Assembly: GCF_002941025.1 (NCBI RefSeq) | Contig: NZ_PTJS01000001.1 | Location: 5,337,472 to 5,401,471 of the forward strand | Direction: 5' to 3' | From: Streptomyces sp. QL37 | Lineage (GTDB): Bacteria > Actinomycetota > Actinomycetes > Streptomycetales > Streptomycetaceae | DNA: 64,000 nucleotides | Shown: in pieces, positions 41,759 to 51,150 of the stretch | Layout of the letters: each line of letters starts with the position of its first letter | How positions within the stretch are numbered: the stretch's first letter is position 1 | Position numbers and translations under genes: made by a program | The notes under the pieces: model-generated | What the model was told of the DNA's origin: nothing | The model's input: the letters and a program-made list of their open reading frames with translations, nothing else | Databases searched by the model: none

Positions 41759-42394
41759 TCAGGCCGCGGGCGCCCAGCCGTCGGCGAAGTCGCACTGGAC
41801 ATCGGTCCGGCGGCGCTGCGCGGCGGGGGTGTATCCGGGGTCGCCCCGAAGGTGCGCGAGAGCCTGGACCCAGCGGTCCCAGAGGCCGTCGGGCTCCGTG
41901 AACCGGTCGGCGTGGCGGGTGCCGAGGTGGGCGTCGAGGCGGAGGAGCGCGCCGAGGGCCGCGGGCTGGTCGTAGCGGAGGTCGGTGCGGGGGAGGTAGC
42001 GGTCCAGGTACGCGGCGAGGATCTCGGCGTCCGCGTGGGCGCCGAAGCGGGCCAGGGCGAAGCAGTAGGCACCGCCGGAGAAGCAGAACTCGCTGGCCAG
42101 GAGGAGGTCGCCGATCCGTTCGCGGAACGTGGTGCGTCGGCCTACGCCGATCAGCCAGGCGGCGGTGAAACGTGAGCGCCATTCGTAGCCGAGGACGGCC
42201 TCCAGCTCGGCGTCGGTGATCGTGCGTGCGTCGTCGACGAGCTGACGCGTGAAACGTTCGGCGTGCGGCCACCCGGGGCGGAGGACTCGACCGCTGCTCA
42301 GGTCGCGGTAGCGCGGGCGGTCCGAGTCCTTCCTCGTCACGTAGCGCTCGATCACGTAGCCGTAGCCGATCTCCTCGGGGTGCCGGAACGGCAT
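41759..42394 (-). CDS. DUF6000 family protein
   Basis: 211 residues of mostly helical character with EWRSRFTAAWLIGVGRRTTF, GDLLLASEFCFSGGAYCFAL and LAAYLDRYLPRTDLRYDQ, the pattern of DUF6000 proteins in Streptomyces. Function unknown. ATG 42394 with AGAGGTG upstream; the open frame continuing to 43324 is a shadow of the next gene. Confidence 0.7.
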   Translation of the reverse strand: MPFRHPEEIGYGYVIERYVTRKDSDRPRYRDLSSGRVLRPGWPHAERFTRQLVDDARTITDAELEAVLGYEWRSRFTAAWLIGVGRRTTFRERIGDLLLASEFCFSGGAYCFALARFGAHADAEILAAYLDRYLPRTDLRYDQPAALGALLRLDAHLGTRHADRFTEPDGLWDRWVQALAHLRGDPGYTPAAQRRRTDVQCDFADGWAPAA

Positions 42395-42465
42395 GGGGTC
42401 ACCTCTCAGGGGGAGTCCGCAGGACGCTTGTGGACAGCGATCGGGAGTGCTGCCGGGTGCCGACG

Positions 42466-43047
42466 TCAGCTGCTCCGGGACGGTGTGAGCCTGTCGAGGT
42501 CCAGGCGGATCTCGAAAGGCACCGGGCGCTGGAGAGTGCCGCGGAAGATTCCGGCGGGCGCGTAGGCGCCGGTGGGCTCGTCGAGTTCGTAGACGTGGAC
42601 GACGGGCGCCCCGCCCTCGTCCTCGATGCACCAGTAGTGCGGGATGCCGGCCTCTGCGTACTTGCGGAGTTTGACCGTGCGGTCGCGGTGGGCGGACTCG
42701 GGGGATACGGCCTCCACGACGAGCCTCACGTCCCCCGGGGCGTACCAGGTGCGGTCCGGGTCGTAGGGCAGGTTCGTCAACAGCAGGTCCGGCTCGGGAC
42801 GGTTGCGTGCGTCGAGGCGAATCGTCATCTCCCGCTCGACCTCGATGCCTGCCGGCGCCTGCGCCATGAGCGTGGTGGTCAAGGCGGTGACGAGGCGACC
42901 ATGCCAGGACCGCTGGGGCGACATCATGAAGACGAGGGCTCCGTCGATCAGTTCGGTATGGCGGGGCGCCTCGGGGAGGCGGTCGAGGTCCTCCGCGAAC
43001 CAGCCTTCCGCGCGCGGCGGGCGCATCCAGTCGGGCAGTGCGGTCAT
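42466..43047 (-). CDS. Uma2-family (DUF820) endonuclease-like protein
   Basis: 193 residues with the PD-(D/E)xK-like core: TELIDGALVFMMSP, the RNRPEPDLLL segment, VRLVVEAVSPESAHRD and RKYAEAGIPHYWCIED. Uma2 proteins are abundant in Streptomyces, and their role is not settled. The start ATG 43047 has minus-strand TAGGGT (43054-43059) 6 nt away and no ribosome binding site. Confidence 0.85.
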   Translation of the reverse strand: MTALPDWMRPPRAEGWFAEDLDRLPEAPRHTELIDGALVFMMSPQRSWHGRLVTALTTTLMAQAPAGIEVEREMTIRLDARNRPEPDLLLTNLPYDPDRTWYAPGDVRLVVEAVSPESAHRDRTVKLRKYAEAGIPHYWCIEDEGGAPVVHVYELDEPTGAYAPAGIFRGTLQRPVPFEIRLDLDRLTPSRSS

Positions 43048-43393
43048 GAGTCAACCCTAGCGATTTCAGCCTCCCGAGGGGCGGATTGCGCCTTGGATCC
43101 AGGCTCCTGCGAGGCGGTGCTCCGTGACGTGACGTCCGACCGCTGGGAGACGAGCCGGTGACGGCCCCGAAGGGTGACGACGCCCCGTGGCCTGTGCCTG
43201 CCCGGACTCGTACTCGGCCCCCCGGCCGTCCTCGCGGCTGCCCCGGCTCTCGACAGTTGTAGATAACACCAAAGCGGTATCTCCCCTGTGCATGTGTCTT
43301 CCGCTGAGGCGCGGAAGACACCATAGTGGCGTGCGAGTTGCGGAAGTTGACTTCCGCATCATGGAAGAAATCGCCGCTTTTGGGGAGTGCCTT
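43048..43393. other. Intergenic region upstream of the DctA-type gene
   Basis: 346 bp without a gene. It carries two palindromes built from the same half-site, described separately. I see no other structured element. Confidence 0.5.
43294..43358 (+). promoter_or_regulatory. Paired palindromes with CTTCCGC/GCGGAAG half-sites
   Basis: First: 11-bp arms 43294-43304 and 43311-43321 (CTTCCGC...GCGGAAG). Second: 9-bp arms 43339-43347 and 43350-43358 (GCGGAAG...CTTCCGC). The half-site occurs four times, in outward and then inward order, 36-100 bp before the ATG of the transporter gene. This looks like a compound operator. Confidence 0.5.
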
Positions 43394-44830
43394 ATGCCGG
43401 ATGCCAGCCCGTCACTGGCCCGACGCACCGCTCGTTTCCTCCGCACGTCACTGTTCGCCCAGGTGGCTCTCGCCCTTGTGCTGGGCGTTCTCGTAGGGAG
43501 GATCTGGCCCCAGGTGGGGTCGGCCGTACAGCCTCTGGGTGACGGCTTCGTCCGTTTGATCAAGGCGATGATCGCCCCGCTCGTCTTCTGCGTGGTCGTC
43601 GCCGGCATCACCAAGGCGGGAGATCTCAAGGCATTCGGCCGCATCGGCCTCAAAGCGCTCATCTGGTTCGAGGTCGCCACCACCGTCGCCCTCGTGGTCG
43701 GCCTCCTGGCAGGCAACCTGGTCAAGCCGGGCAGCGGGATGAACGTCGACCCGGCGTCGCTGGACACGGCCGCCGTGGACGAGAAGACCGGTGGCGAGTC
43801 GCTGCCGTCGACCACGGAGTTCATCCTCCACTCGCTCCCCGACAGCGCGATCGGCGCCTTCGCGGAGAACTCGCTGCTCCAAGTGCTCGTCCTGGCCTGC
43901 CTGGTCGGTGCCGCCCTCCTGCACCTCGGCCAGTCGAGGGTGCCGGCCGTCCTGCCCGCGATCGAGCAGGCGCAGGAGGTCGTCTTCGCCGTGGTCGGCT
44001 TCATCATGAAGCTCGCGCCGCTGGCCGTCTTCGGAGCCACCGCGCACCTCATCGGTGAGTACGGGCTCGGCGCACTCTCGACGTACGGCAAGCTCATCGC
44101 GGTCTGCTACGCCGTCGCACTCGTCTTCCTCGTCTTCCTCGGCCTCGCCCTGAAGGCGTTCACCGGCGTGAGTCTCTGGAAATTCGTGCGGTACACCCGT
44201 GAGGAAATGCTGCTCGCGCTGGGTACGGCCTCCAGCGAGGCGGTCATGCCGCGCATGATGCAGAAGCTCCGCCAGGCCGGCTGCCGCGAGGACGCCGTCG
44301 GCCTCGTCCTGCCGACCGGGTACTCGTTCAACCTCGACGGTGCCTCGATCTACCTGTCGATCGGCACCCTGTTCATCGCCCAGGCCGTGGGCGTGGACCT
44401 GACCCTCGGTCAGCAGATCACCGTCGTCGTCGTGCTGATGCTGACCAGCAAGGGGATGGCGGGCGTGCCCGGATCGGCCTTCCTGGCGCTCTCCGCCACC
44501 GCCTCCGCCCTCGGCGTCATCCCCGCCGGAGCGGTGGCGCTGCTGCTCGGCGTCGACCGCATCATGGACACCATGCGGGTGGCCACCAACCTGCTCGGCA
44601 ACTGCGTCGCCGTCTTCGCGGTGTCCAAGTGGGAGGGCGCGCTCGACCGGACTCAGATGCGCCGCATGCTGGACGGAGAGCTCACCTTCCAGCCGGAGCC
44701 CCCGCCCTCGGCTGCCGGCACCGACGCCGGTGCCGCCTCGATCCCCGACGCCGGTGCCGCCCCGGTCCCCGACGCCGGTGTGCACGCTGTCGTCGACCCC
44801 GGCGCGGGGAAGCAGCCGAGCGGCATCTGA
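43394..44830 (+). CDS. dctA: DctA-type dicarboxylate:cation symporter
   Basis: 478-residue DAACS-family transporter for C4-dicarboxylates (or related acids). Conserved signatures: RLIKAMIAPLVFCVVVAGI, LGTASSEAVMPRMM (hairpin HP1 serine-rich type), LPTGYSFNLDGASIY (TM7 NxD region) and LMLTSKGMAGVPGSAF (HP2). ATG 43394 with GGGGAG 7 nt upstream. The last 40 residues contain a DAGAA-type repeat encoded by 24-bp tandem repeats. Confidence 0.88.
   Translation: MPDASPSLARRTARFLRTSLFAQVALALVLGVLVGRIWPQVGSAVQPLGDGFVRLIKAMIAPLVFCVVVAGITKAGDLKAFGRIGLKALIWFEVATTVALVVGLLAGNLVKPGSGMNVDPASLDTAAVDEKTGGESLPSTTEFILHSLPDSAIGAFAENSLLQVLVLACLVGAALLHLGQSRVPAVLPAIEQAQEVVFAVVGFIMKLAPLAVFGATAHLIGEYGLGALSTYGKLIAVCYAVALVFLVFLGLALKAFTGVSLWKFVRYTREEMLLALGTASSEAVMPRMMQKLRQAGCREDAVGLVLPTGYSFNLDGASIYLSIGTLFIAQAVGVDLTLGQQITVVVVLMLTSKGMAGVPGSAFLALSATASALGVIPAGAVALLLGVDRIMDTMRVATNLLGNCVAVFAVSKWEGALDRTQMRRMLDGELTFQPEPPPSAAGTDAGAASIPDAGAAPVPDAGVHAVVDPGAGKQPSGI
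44723..44782 (+). repeat. 24-bp tandem repeats in the 3' end of dctA
   Basis: About 2.5 copies beginning GACGCCGGTGCCGCC (44723, 44747, 44771), encoding (DAGAASIP)(DAGAAPVP)(DAGV). Cytoplasmic tail; repeat number may vary between strains. Confidence 0.75.
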
Positions 44831-44995
44831 GGGCGCTCCTCCGGCGTCGTCACCCGTACGCCGGGGTCAGTTCCATGCGGAGGACGGCGCCCGGCGTGTG
44901 CCGGGCGCCGTCCGCGCCTTCGTACGTTTTGATCTGTGCGGGAAGCGCCGTGCCGCACGCAGGCCGGGCGGCAGTTCGTCGAGGGAGCGCCCGGA

Positions 44996-46507
44996 ATGGC
45001 TGAGGAACAGTCCGCCGCTACCCACTGGCTGTTCGGCGATCAGCTCGGGCCCCATTTCGTCGAGCCGGCGCGGGGCGGCCCGCAGCGGAACGCGCCGCTG
45101 CTCATGATCGAGGCCCGCGGCGTCTTCCGGCGGCGGCGGTTCCACCGTGCGAAGGCGCACCTGGTCCTGTCCGCGATGCGCCACCGGGCCGCCGAGCTCG
45201 GTGACCGCGTGCGGTACGTCAAGGCGGACACCTACCGTCAGGGCCTGCGTGAGGCGGTGGGGGACGGCCCGGTGACCGTGCACCACCCCACGTCCCACGC
45301 GGCCCACGCCTTCGTGTGCTCGCTGCCCTCCGTGAGCGTTCTTCCGGCGCGCGGCTTCCTCGTGGCGCACGACGAGTTCAGGGGCTGGGCGGACGGGCGC
45401 GGCGAGAAACACCTCCGGCAGGAGGACTTCTACCGTTGGGTCCGCAGGACGCACGACGTGCTGATGGAGGGCGACCGCCCCGTCGGCGGCCGGTGGAACC
45501 TGGACCACGACAACCGGCAGCCCCCGCCCCGGGGCGTCAGCGACCTGGGTGTCCCGGCGGCCTACCGTCCCCGGGAGAGCGACATCGACGCAGAGGTGCG
45601 TTCCGACCTCGACCGCTGGTCGCGCGACGGGGACGTCGAGTTCGTCGGTGAGGACGCGCCACGCACGTTCCCCGCCACCCGCCGGGAGGCGCTGGCCGCG
45701 CTCCGCCGCTTCGTGGAGCACCGGCTCGCCACGTTCGGCGCGTACGAGGACGCGGTTCTCGCCGGCGACGCGACGATGAGCCACAGTCTGCTCTCCTCCT
45801 CGCTCAACCTCGGCCTGCTGGACCCCGCGGAATGCGTCGAACGGGCCGAGGCGCGGTGGCGGTCCGGCGATGTGCCGCTCAACAGCGCCGAGGGATTCGT
45901 GAGACAGATCGCCGGCTGGCGTGAGTTCGTCTGGCACGTCTACTGGTACTTCGGTGAGCGGTACCGCGAGAGCAACACCCTGGGCCACCACGAGCCGCTG
46001 CCGGACTGGTTCACGGAACTGTCCCCGGACGGCACGGAGGCGAACTGCCTCGGCCACGTCCTGGAGCAGGTCAGGACGACCGGCTGGACGCACCACATCC
46101 CGCGCCTGATGATCCTGGGCAGCTTCGCCCTGCAACGAGGATGGGAGCCCCGGGCCGTCACCGACTGGTTCCACCGCAGCTTCGTCGACGGCTACGACTG
46201 GGTCATGGCCCCGAACGTGGTGGGCATGTCGCAGTACGCGGACGGGGGCCGCATGACCACCAAGCCCTACACGTCCGGAGGCGCGTACATCGACCGCATG
46301 AGTGACTTCTGCGGCCCCTGCCGGTACAAGCCGTCCGTCCGGGTCGGTGAGGACGCCTGCCCCTTCACCGCCGGGTACTGGAACCTCCTGCACCGCCACC
46401 GCGACCGGTTCGAACGCAACGCGCGGATGACCCAGGCGGTGCGGGGGCTGGACCGGCTCCGCGATCTCGACGCCCTGCTGGAGCAGGAGCGCGACCGCCG
46501 GAGTTGA
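44996..46507 (+). CDS. Iron-sulfur photolyase/cryptochrome-like protein (FeS-BCP type)
   Basis: 503 residues, DPRP/photolyase family. The N-terminal Rossmann part begins HWLFGDQLGPHF; the C-terminal FAD domain has WREFVWHVYWYFG and VMAPNVVGMSQYADGG. Cluster cysteines are visible in EANCLGH, CGPC and, 13 residues later, CPFT, the CxxC-x12-C spacing of bacterial (6-4) photolyase PhrB. Probable light-driven DNA repair. ATG 44996 has GGGAG upstream. Confidence 0.88.
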   Translation: MAEEQSAATHWLFGDQLGPHFVEPARGGPQRNAPLLMIEARGVFRRRRFHRAKAHLVLSAMRHRAAELGDRVRYVKADTYRQGLREAVGDGPVTVHHPTSHAAHAFVCSLPSVSVLPARGFLVAHDEFRGWADGRGEKHLRQEDFYRWVRRTHDVLMEGDRPVGGRWNLDHDNRQPPPRGVSDLGVPAAYRPRESDIDAEVRSDLDRWSRDGDVEFVGEDAPRTFPATRREALAALRRFVEHRLATFGAYEDAVLAGDATMSHSLLSSSLNLGLLDPAECVERAEARWRSGDVPLNSAEGFVRQIAGWREFVWHVYWYFGERYRESNTLGHHEPLPDWFTELSPDGTEANCLGHVLEQVRTTGWTHHIPRLMILGSFALQRGWEPRAVTDWFHRSFVDGYDWVMAPNVVGMSQYADGGRMTTKPYTSGGAYIDRMSDFCGPCRYKPSVRVGEDACPFTAGYWNLLHRHRDRFERNARMTQAVRGLDRLRDLDALLEQERDRRS

Positions 46508-46518
46508 GACGCCCGGCC

Positions 46519-46560
46519 CCGGCCGCCGGGGCGGGGCCGGTGTCCCGCCCCGGCGGCCGG
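46519..46560 (+). terminator. Terminator after the photolyase gene
   Basis: 17-bp perfect stem (46519-46535 with 46544-46560), 8-nt loop, then TTTCTCT. Between convergent genes, stronger in the plus direction. Confidence 0.85.
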
Positions 46561-46570
46561 TTTCTCTCCG

Positions 46571-48409
46571 TCAGCTGCCGTTCCCGTCGGGGGTCACCGT
46601 GGAGTCCCGGTGGACGGTCCTGGGCCGCAGCACCTCGTCGACGGACTCCTCGCGCCACTGCTTCAGCAGTTCGTGGAAGGCGACGGCGCCGTGGGGGTAG
46701 GCGCTCGGGGAGTTCGGACGGCCGAGTCCCTCGCGGTTGTAGTACCCGGGGGTGCACCCGGCGTGGAACCACTCGTGGTCGGGGGCGTCCTTGGCCATGA
46801 CGGAGATCCAGGCGTCCTCGGACGCGCGTGAGGGCTCCAGGAGGGCGTCCCCGGCCTCGGCTGCCGCGACGAGGGCGGCGGCGTGGACGGCCTGCTCGTC
46901 CAGGACATGCGTGAAGTTGACGCTGCTGGCGTTGTGCAGCGACCCCATCCGGATCAGGTTCGGGAAGTTGTTGCTGGTGAAGCCGTGCAGGCTGCGCGGG
47001 CCCTCCTGTGCCATCGCGTGCAGAAGCTGGGTGCCGTCCCGGCCGTGGACCGGGAGCTTGCCGGAGTGGACGCCGGAGACCCCGACGGAGAATCCCGTGG
47101 CGAAGATCAGGCAGTCGAGTTCGTAGGTGTCGCTGCCGACGACCACCCCGTGCTCGGTGACGCGCTCGATGCCGTGGGTGTCCGCGGTGTCGACCAGCGA
47201 GACGTTGTCGCGGTTGAACGCCGGGTAGTACTTGTCGGAGAACGTGGGGCGCTTGCAGGCGTACCGGTACCAGGGCTTGAGCTTCTCCGCCGTACCGGGG
47301 TCGGTGACACTCCGTTCGACACGGGTGCGCAGCTCGTTCATCTTCGCGGCGTCGGCCACCTCGTACGCGGCTTCGAAAGCCGGCCCCTGGCCCTCGCGGC
47401 GGAAGCTCGGCAGGAGCTTCTCCAGGAGACCGGCCGAGGCGGTCCAGCCGTCGGCGACGAGGTCCCGGTCGGCGGTCTCGCCGGAGACGATGCGCAGGAA
47501 GTTCTCGCGGCGCTCACGGGCCCAGCCGTCCTGGTCGGCGCCGATGTCCTCCGCGGTGGTACGGCGGTTGCCGCGCACATCCACGCTGGAGGGGGTGCGC
47601 TGGAAGACGTAGACGTGCTCGGCGTCCTCGGCCAGCATCGGAATGACCTGGACGCCGGTGGCACCGGTGCCGACGATGCCCACGCGCTTGCCCGCGAGGC
47701 CGGTCAGGCCGCCGTCCGGGGTGCCGCCGGTGTAGGCGTAGTCCCAGCGCGACGTGTGGAACGTGTGACCCCGGAAGGTCTCGATCCCGGGTATCCCGGG
47801 CAGTTTCGGCTCGGTCAGCGTGCCGGTGGCGGTGACGACGTACGTGGCGTGGAACGCGTCGCCGCGGTCGGTTGCCACGATCCACGTCTCGGACGCCGCG
47901 TCCCAGGTGAGCGAGGTGACCGCGGTGGAGAACAGGGCGTCCGTATAGAGGTCGTACTTCTGCGCGATGCGCATGGCGTGGCGGCGGATCTCCTCGCCGG
48001 GCGAGTACTTCCACTCCGGCACGTAACCGGTCTCGTCGAGCATCGGCAGATAGACGTGCGACTCGATGTCGCAGTGGATGCCCGGGTAGCGGTTCCAGTA
48101 CCAGGTGCCCCCGAAGTCCCCGCCCGCCTCGACGATCCGGACCCGCTCCACGCCCTGCTGCCGCATCCGCGCCCCGGCGAGGATCCCGCCGAATCCGCCG
48201 CCGATCACGGCGACGTCCACGGTGTCGTGCAGCGCCTCGCGCCCGGCCGGTTCCCCCGCGTACGGATCGGCGGCGTAGTAGCCGAACTCGGCGTCCGTGC
48301 CGAGGTACTGGCGTGCTCCGTCGGGCCGTACGCGCCGCTCGCGCTCCAGGTCGTAGCGCTGCCTCAGTGCGGCGAGTTCGTCGGGGGCCGGCGCTTGAGT
48401 GGTGGTCAT
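46571..48409 (-). CDS. Flavin-containing (Baeyer-Villiger) monooxygenase
   Basis: 612 residues. FAD-binding VAVIGGGFGG, GGTWYWNRYPG (FAD), the BVMO fingerprint FRGHTFHTSRWDY, and NADPH-binding GIVGTGATGVQ. The C-terminus has HGFTSNNFPNLIRMG. Typical for enzymes inserting oxygen next to ketones; substrate unknown. ATG 48409 lacks a clear ribosome binding site. Divergent from a secreted lipoprotein gene. Confidence 0.9.
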   Translation of the reverse strand: MTTTQAPAPDELAALRQRYDLERERRVRPDGARQYLGTDAEFGYYAADPYAGEPAGREALHDTVDVAVIGGGFGGILAGARMRQQGVERVRIVEAGGDFGGTWYWNRYPGIHCDIESHVYLPMLDETGYVPEWKYSPGEEIRRHAMRIAQKYDLYTDALFSTAVTSLTWDAASETWIVATDRGDAFHATYVVTATGTLTEPKLPGIPGIETFRGHTFHTSRWDYAYTGGTPDGGLTGLAGKRVGIVGTGATGVQVIPMLAEDAEHVYVFQRTPSSVDVRGNRRTTAEDIGADQDGWARERRENFLRIVSGETADRDLVADGWTASAGLLEKLLPSFRREGQGPAFEAAYEVADAAKMNELRTRVERSVTDPGTAEKLKPWYRYACKRPTFSDKYYPAFNRDNVSLVDTADTHGIERVTEHGVVVGSDTYELDCLIFATGFSVGVSGVHSGKLPVHGRDGTQLLHAMAQEGPRSLHGFTSNNFPNLIRMGSLHNASSVNFTHVLDEQAVHAAALVAAAEAGDALLEPSRASEDAWISVMAKDAPDHEWFHAGCTPGYYNREGLGRPNSPSAYPHGAVAFHELLKQWREESVDEVLRPRTVHRDSTVTPDGNGS

Positions 48410-48610
48410 GTGGGGGTCTCACTCCAATCGGTCAGCCGCCCTGGGCTGAACGGCCATCAGCTACCGTAGCAACGACCGGACAACGATGTCCGGTTGCCTG
48501 TGCGGGTGACCGAAAACACCCGTACGGGGCGTGTCCGCACCCCTGGTCGGGCCCGCCGGTCTCCCGGCCGGAGGCGCCCCCCCCTCGCAGACAGGAAGAG
48601 TGATCCCCCC

Positions 48611-49630
48611 ATGCGACGATCCCCGGTCCGGTCCCTTGCCGTACTCGCCACCGTCGGCGCCCTCGCCCTCACCGGATGCGGTACGGAGACAGTTGCCTCC
48701 GCCGGCGGCGAAGCCTCCGCCGCCCCGGACAGGACCATCCGCGCCCACCAGGCCATGCGGTTGACGAAGGTGCACGAAGAGACCGGGATGACCTTGTTGG
48801 AGGGCCCGACCTTCGACGAGGACGGCCACCTGTTGGTCGTCGACGTCACGGCACCCGAGGGCGACCCCAAGGTGATGCGTGTCGACGTGCGGAAGAAGAA
48901 GTCGCGCGCGTTCCACACCGACGGCCGGGGGGCTTACACCTCGGCCCAGTTCAGCCCGTACGACGGACGGCTCTACCTCACCGACTACGCGCACGGCGAG
49001 ATCGTCAGCCTGGCCCCGGACGGCGGCGACCCGCGGACCTTCTTCTCCGGCGAGGTGGACGGCGCGCAGATGAACCCCGACGACATCGCGTTCGACGAGG
49101 AGGGCAACCTGTACGTCAGCGACTCACGCAGCCTGTCCGCCGGCGACGCGCACGCCCGGGTGGTGCGCATCGGGCGTGACGGCACGAAGGCCACCGTCCT
49201 GGCCGGGGGCCTGGCCTCGGTGAACGGGATCTCGTTCGACACGGACTACCGGGGGCTGTGGATCAGCGAGCTCACGGAGAACCGGATCTCCTACCTCCGT
49301 CTCGACGGAAAGGGAGGGCTGGCCTCCCGGCACACCGCCATCCGCGTGGACGCCGGGATCGCCCAGACCGACTCGATCGCCGTGGACGCGGACGGCAACC
49401 TCTACCAGGCGCTGCACGGCCGGGCCGCCATGGCCGTGTACGACAAGCACGGTGAGCGCCTCGCGACGATCGAGCTCCCGGCCGGCGCCCGGGGGCTCGA
49501 ATCGGCTACGAACGTGGCGATCACCCCCGGCGGGACGAAGGCGTACATGACCGTCAGCGGCCCCGCCGGCGGCTATCTGTACACCTTCGACGCCCTGGCG
49601 GAGGGTGTGCGGCAGTCCAACGGCGGCTGA
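48611..49630 (+). CDS. SMP-30/gluconolactonase-like lipoprotein
   Basis: 339 residues. Signal peptide with lipobox ALTGC (cleavage before Cys at about residue 21), then a six-bladed beta-propeller of the SMP-30/gluconolactonase/LRE type: LLEGPTFDEDGHLLVVDV, MNPDDIAFDEEGNLYVSDS, SVNGISFD and TDSIAVDADGNLYQA. Extracytoplasmic, membrane-anchored; lactonase activity is a family-level guess. The GGAAG is 13-14 nt before ATG 48611, long but the only candidate. Convergent with TetR. Confidence 0.85.
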   Translation: MRRSPVRSLAVLATVGALALTGCGTETVASAGGEASAAPDRTIRAHQAMRLTKVHEETGMTLLEGPTFDEDGHLLVVDVTAPEGDPKVMRVDVRKKKSRAFHTDGRGAYTSAQFSPYDGRLYLTDYAHGEIVSLAPDGGDPRTFFSGEVDGAQMNPDDIAFDEEGNLYVSDSRSLSAGDAHARVVRIGRDGTKATVLAGGLASVNGISFDTDYRGLWISELTENRISYLRLDGKGGLASRHTAIRVDAGIAQTDSIAVDADGNLYQALHGRAAMAVYDKHGERLATIELPAGARGLESATNVAITPGGTKAYMTVSGPAGGYLYTFDALAEGVRQSNGG

Positions 49631-49641
49631 CGCCCCCGTCC

Positions 49642-50232
49642 TCAGGCGTCGAAGGGCCGTACCGGACCCACCTCGACGCCGAGCAGCCCCCAGGCCTCCG
49701 CCGCCCGGCGTTCCCGCGCCTCACGTGTGGGACCGCTGGCGGCGCCGGAGACCATGGCGACGGCGAGCATGAGGTCGTTCCGGGCGCTCAGCCGGTGCCC
49801 GTCCGGCAGGCGCTCCCGCAGGGCACGTTCGACCCGGTCCGAGAGGGTCAGGGCGTGTGCGAGCGCTCCGGAGCGGGCGACGGACCCGCGCACGTGCAGC
49901 AGACCGAGGAAGGCCGCCGACTCCGTCAGGTGCCAGGTCAGTACGCCGAGGATGTCGGCGAACAGCGTGCCCTCGGCCGCGGCGGCCTGTTCGATCTGCC
50001 GCACGTTCTCCTCCAGGACCGCGGTCGCCACCGCGTCCCGGTCGGGGAAGTGCCGGTACAGAACGCCCTGCCCGACCCCTGCCAGCCGTGCGATCGCGGA
50101 GAGCGGGGCGTCCAGTCCCTGGGCGGCGTAGATCTCCCGGGCGGCCGCGATCAGCGCGGCGCGGTTGCGGGCGGCGGCCTTCGGACCGCCGTTCGCGGGC
50201 CGTCTCACATCCGGCAGAAGGGGCTGGCTCAT
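49642..50232 (-). CDS. TetR-family transcriptional regulator
   Basis: 196 residues. HTH at 24-68 (RAALIAAAREIYAAQGLDAP, VGQGVLYRHFPDRDAV) and a helical ligand domain. Minus-strand TACCCT (50239-50244) ends 6 nt before ATG 50232, a leaderless pattern. It follows the alpha/beta hydrolase gene by 30 bp on the same strand and may control it. Confidence 0.88.
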   Translation of the reverse strand: MSQPLLPDVRRPANGGPKAAARNRAALIAAAREIYAAQGLDAPLSAIARLAGVGQGVLYRHFPDRDAVATAVLEENVRQIEQAAAAEGTLFADILGVLTWHLTESAAFLGLLHVRGSVARSGALAHALTLSDRVERALRERLPDGHRLSARNDLMLAVAMVSGAASGPTREARERRAAEAWGLLGVEVGPVRPFDA

Positions 50233-50262
50233 CCCGAAAGGGTACCGGCCGGACCGAACCGC

Positions 50263-51081
50263 CTACCGGTCCTGCCGGGCCACGCGGGTGTCCAGGAAGG
50301 TCAGGAGCGCGTCGTTGAAGGCTGCGGGCTGCTCGGCGCCCGGGAGGTGGCCGGCCTGCTCGATGACGACGAGATCGGCGGACGGGATCAGGCGGTGCAT
50401 GGCCTGTGCATCGCTCACCGGGGTGTAGTCGTCGTCGGCCCCCACCAGGATGAGGACGGGGACGGACGTCCCGGCGAGGGTGTCGCGGTAGTCGGGCCGT
50501 TCGGCCCTGCCGCGCAGCGCGGCAGCGGCCCCTTCCGGGGCGGTGGCGCGCATCATGGCCAGGACGTGCGCGGCGACGTCCGGGAGGGCCGTGACGTTGT
50601 ACGGGGCGATCATCCTGCCGATCACCTCGTCCGCGTAGGGCCCCATGCCTTCCGCGAGGAGCCGGTCGGCCATGGCGCCGCGGACGGCCTTGCCCTCGTC
50701 GGTCTCGGCGACCGGGGAGGTGTCGGAGAGCACGAGCCCTCGCACCCGCTCCGGACGCGTCCGCTGGAACTCCATGGTGATCTGGCCGCCCATGGAGACC
50801 CCGCCGATGACGACGGACTCCAGGCCGATCGTGTCCAGGAGCCCGGCGATGTCGTCGGCGAAGTCGGACAGCAGGGACGTGCCCGGCACGACCTCGCTGC
50901 TGCCGTAGCCGCGGAGGTCCGGCGTCACGACGCGGTATCCGGCCGCCGTGAGCGCCGTGACCTGGGGCGCCCACAGGGTGTGGTCGAACGGATGGCCGTG
51001 CACGAGCACCACGGGTATGCCGTCCGACGGCCCCTGGTCGTCGTAGTGGATGGACACGCCGTCGATCACAGTCCTGATCAT
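50263..51081 (-). CDS. Alpha/beta hydrolase
   Basis: 272 residues. Oxyanion motif VLVHGHPFDHTLW, nucleophile elbow GGVSMGG (Ser), acidic LVGADDDYTP and catalytic His in IEQAGHLPGAEQP. Esterase or C-C hydrolase; substrate unknown. ATG 51081 is preceded by minus-strand TACAGT (51089-51094) with a 7-nt gap; the ATG nine bases upstream overlaps that gap. Confidence 0.88.
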   Translation of the reverse strand: MIRTVIDGVSIHYDDQGPSDGIPVVLVHGHPFDHTLWAPQVTALTAAGYRVVTPDLRGYGSSEVVPGTSLLSDFADDIAGLLDTIGLESVVIGGVSMGGQITMEFQRTRPERVRGLVLSDTSPVAETDEGKAVRGAMADRLLAEGMGPYADEVIGRMIAPYNVTALPDVAAHVLAMMRATAPEGAAAALRGRAERPDYRDTLAGTSVPVLILVGADDDYTPVSDAQAMHRLIPSADLVVIEQAGHLPGAEQPAAFNDALLTFLDTRVARQDR

Positions 51082-51150
51082 GCAGGGCACTGTAATCGCC
51101 GCCGTTTTCCGGGGCCGCCGTTTTCGGACGGCCGTTTTCCGGGACCGGCC

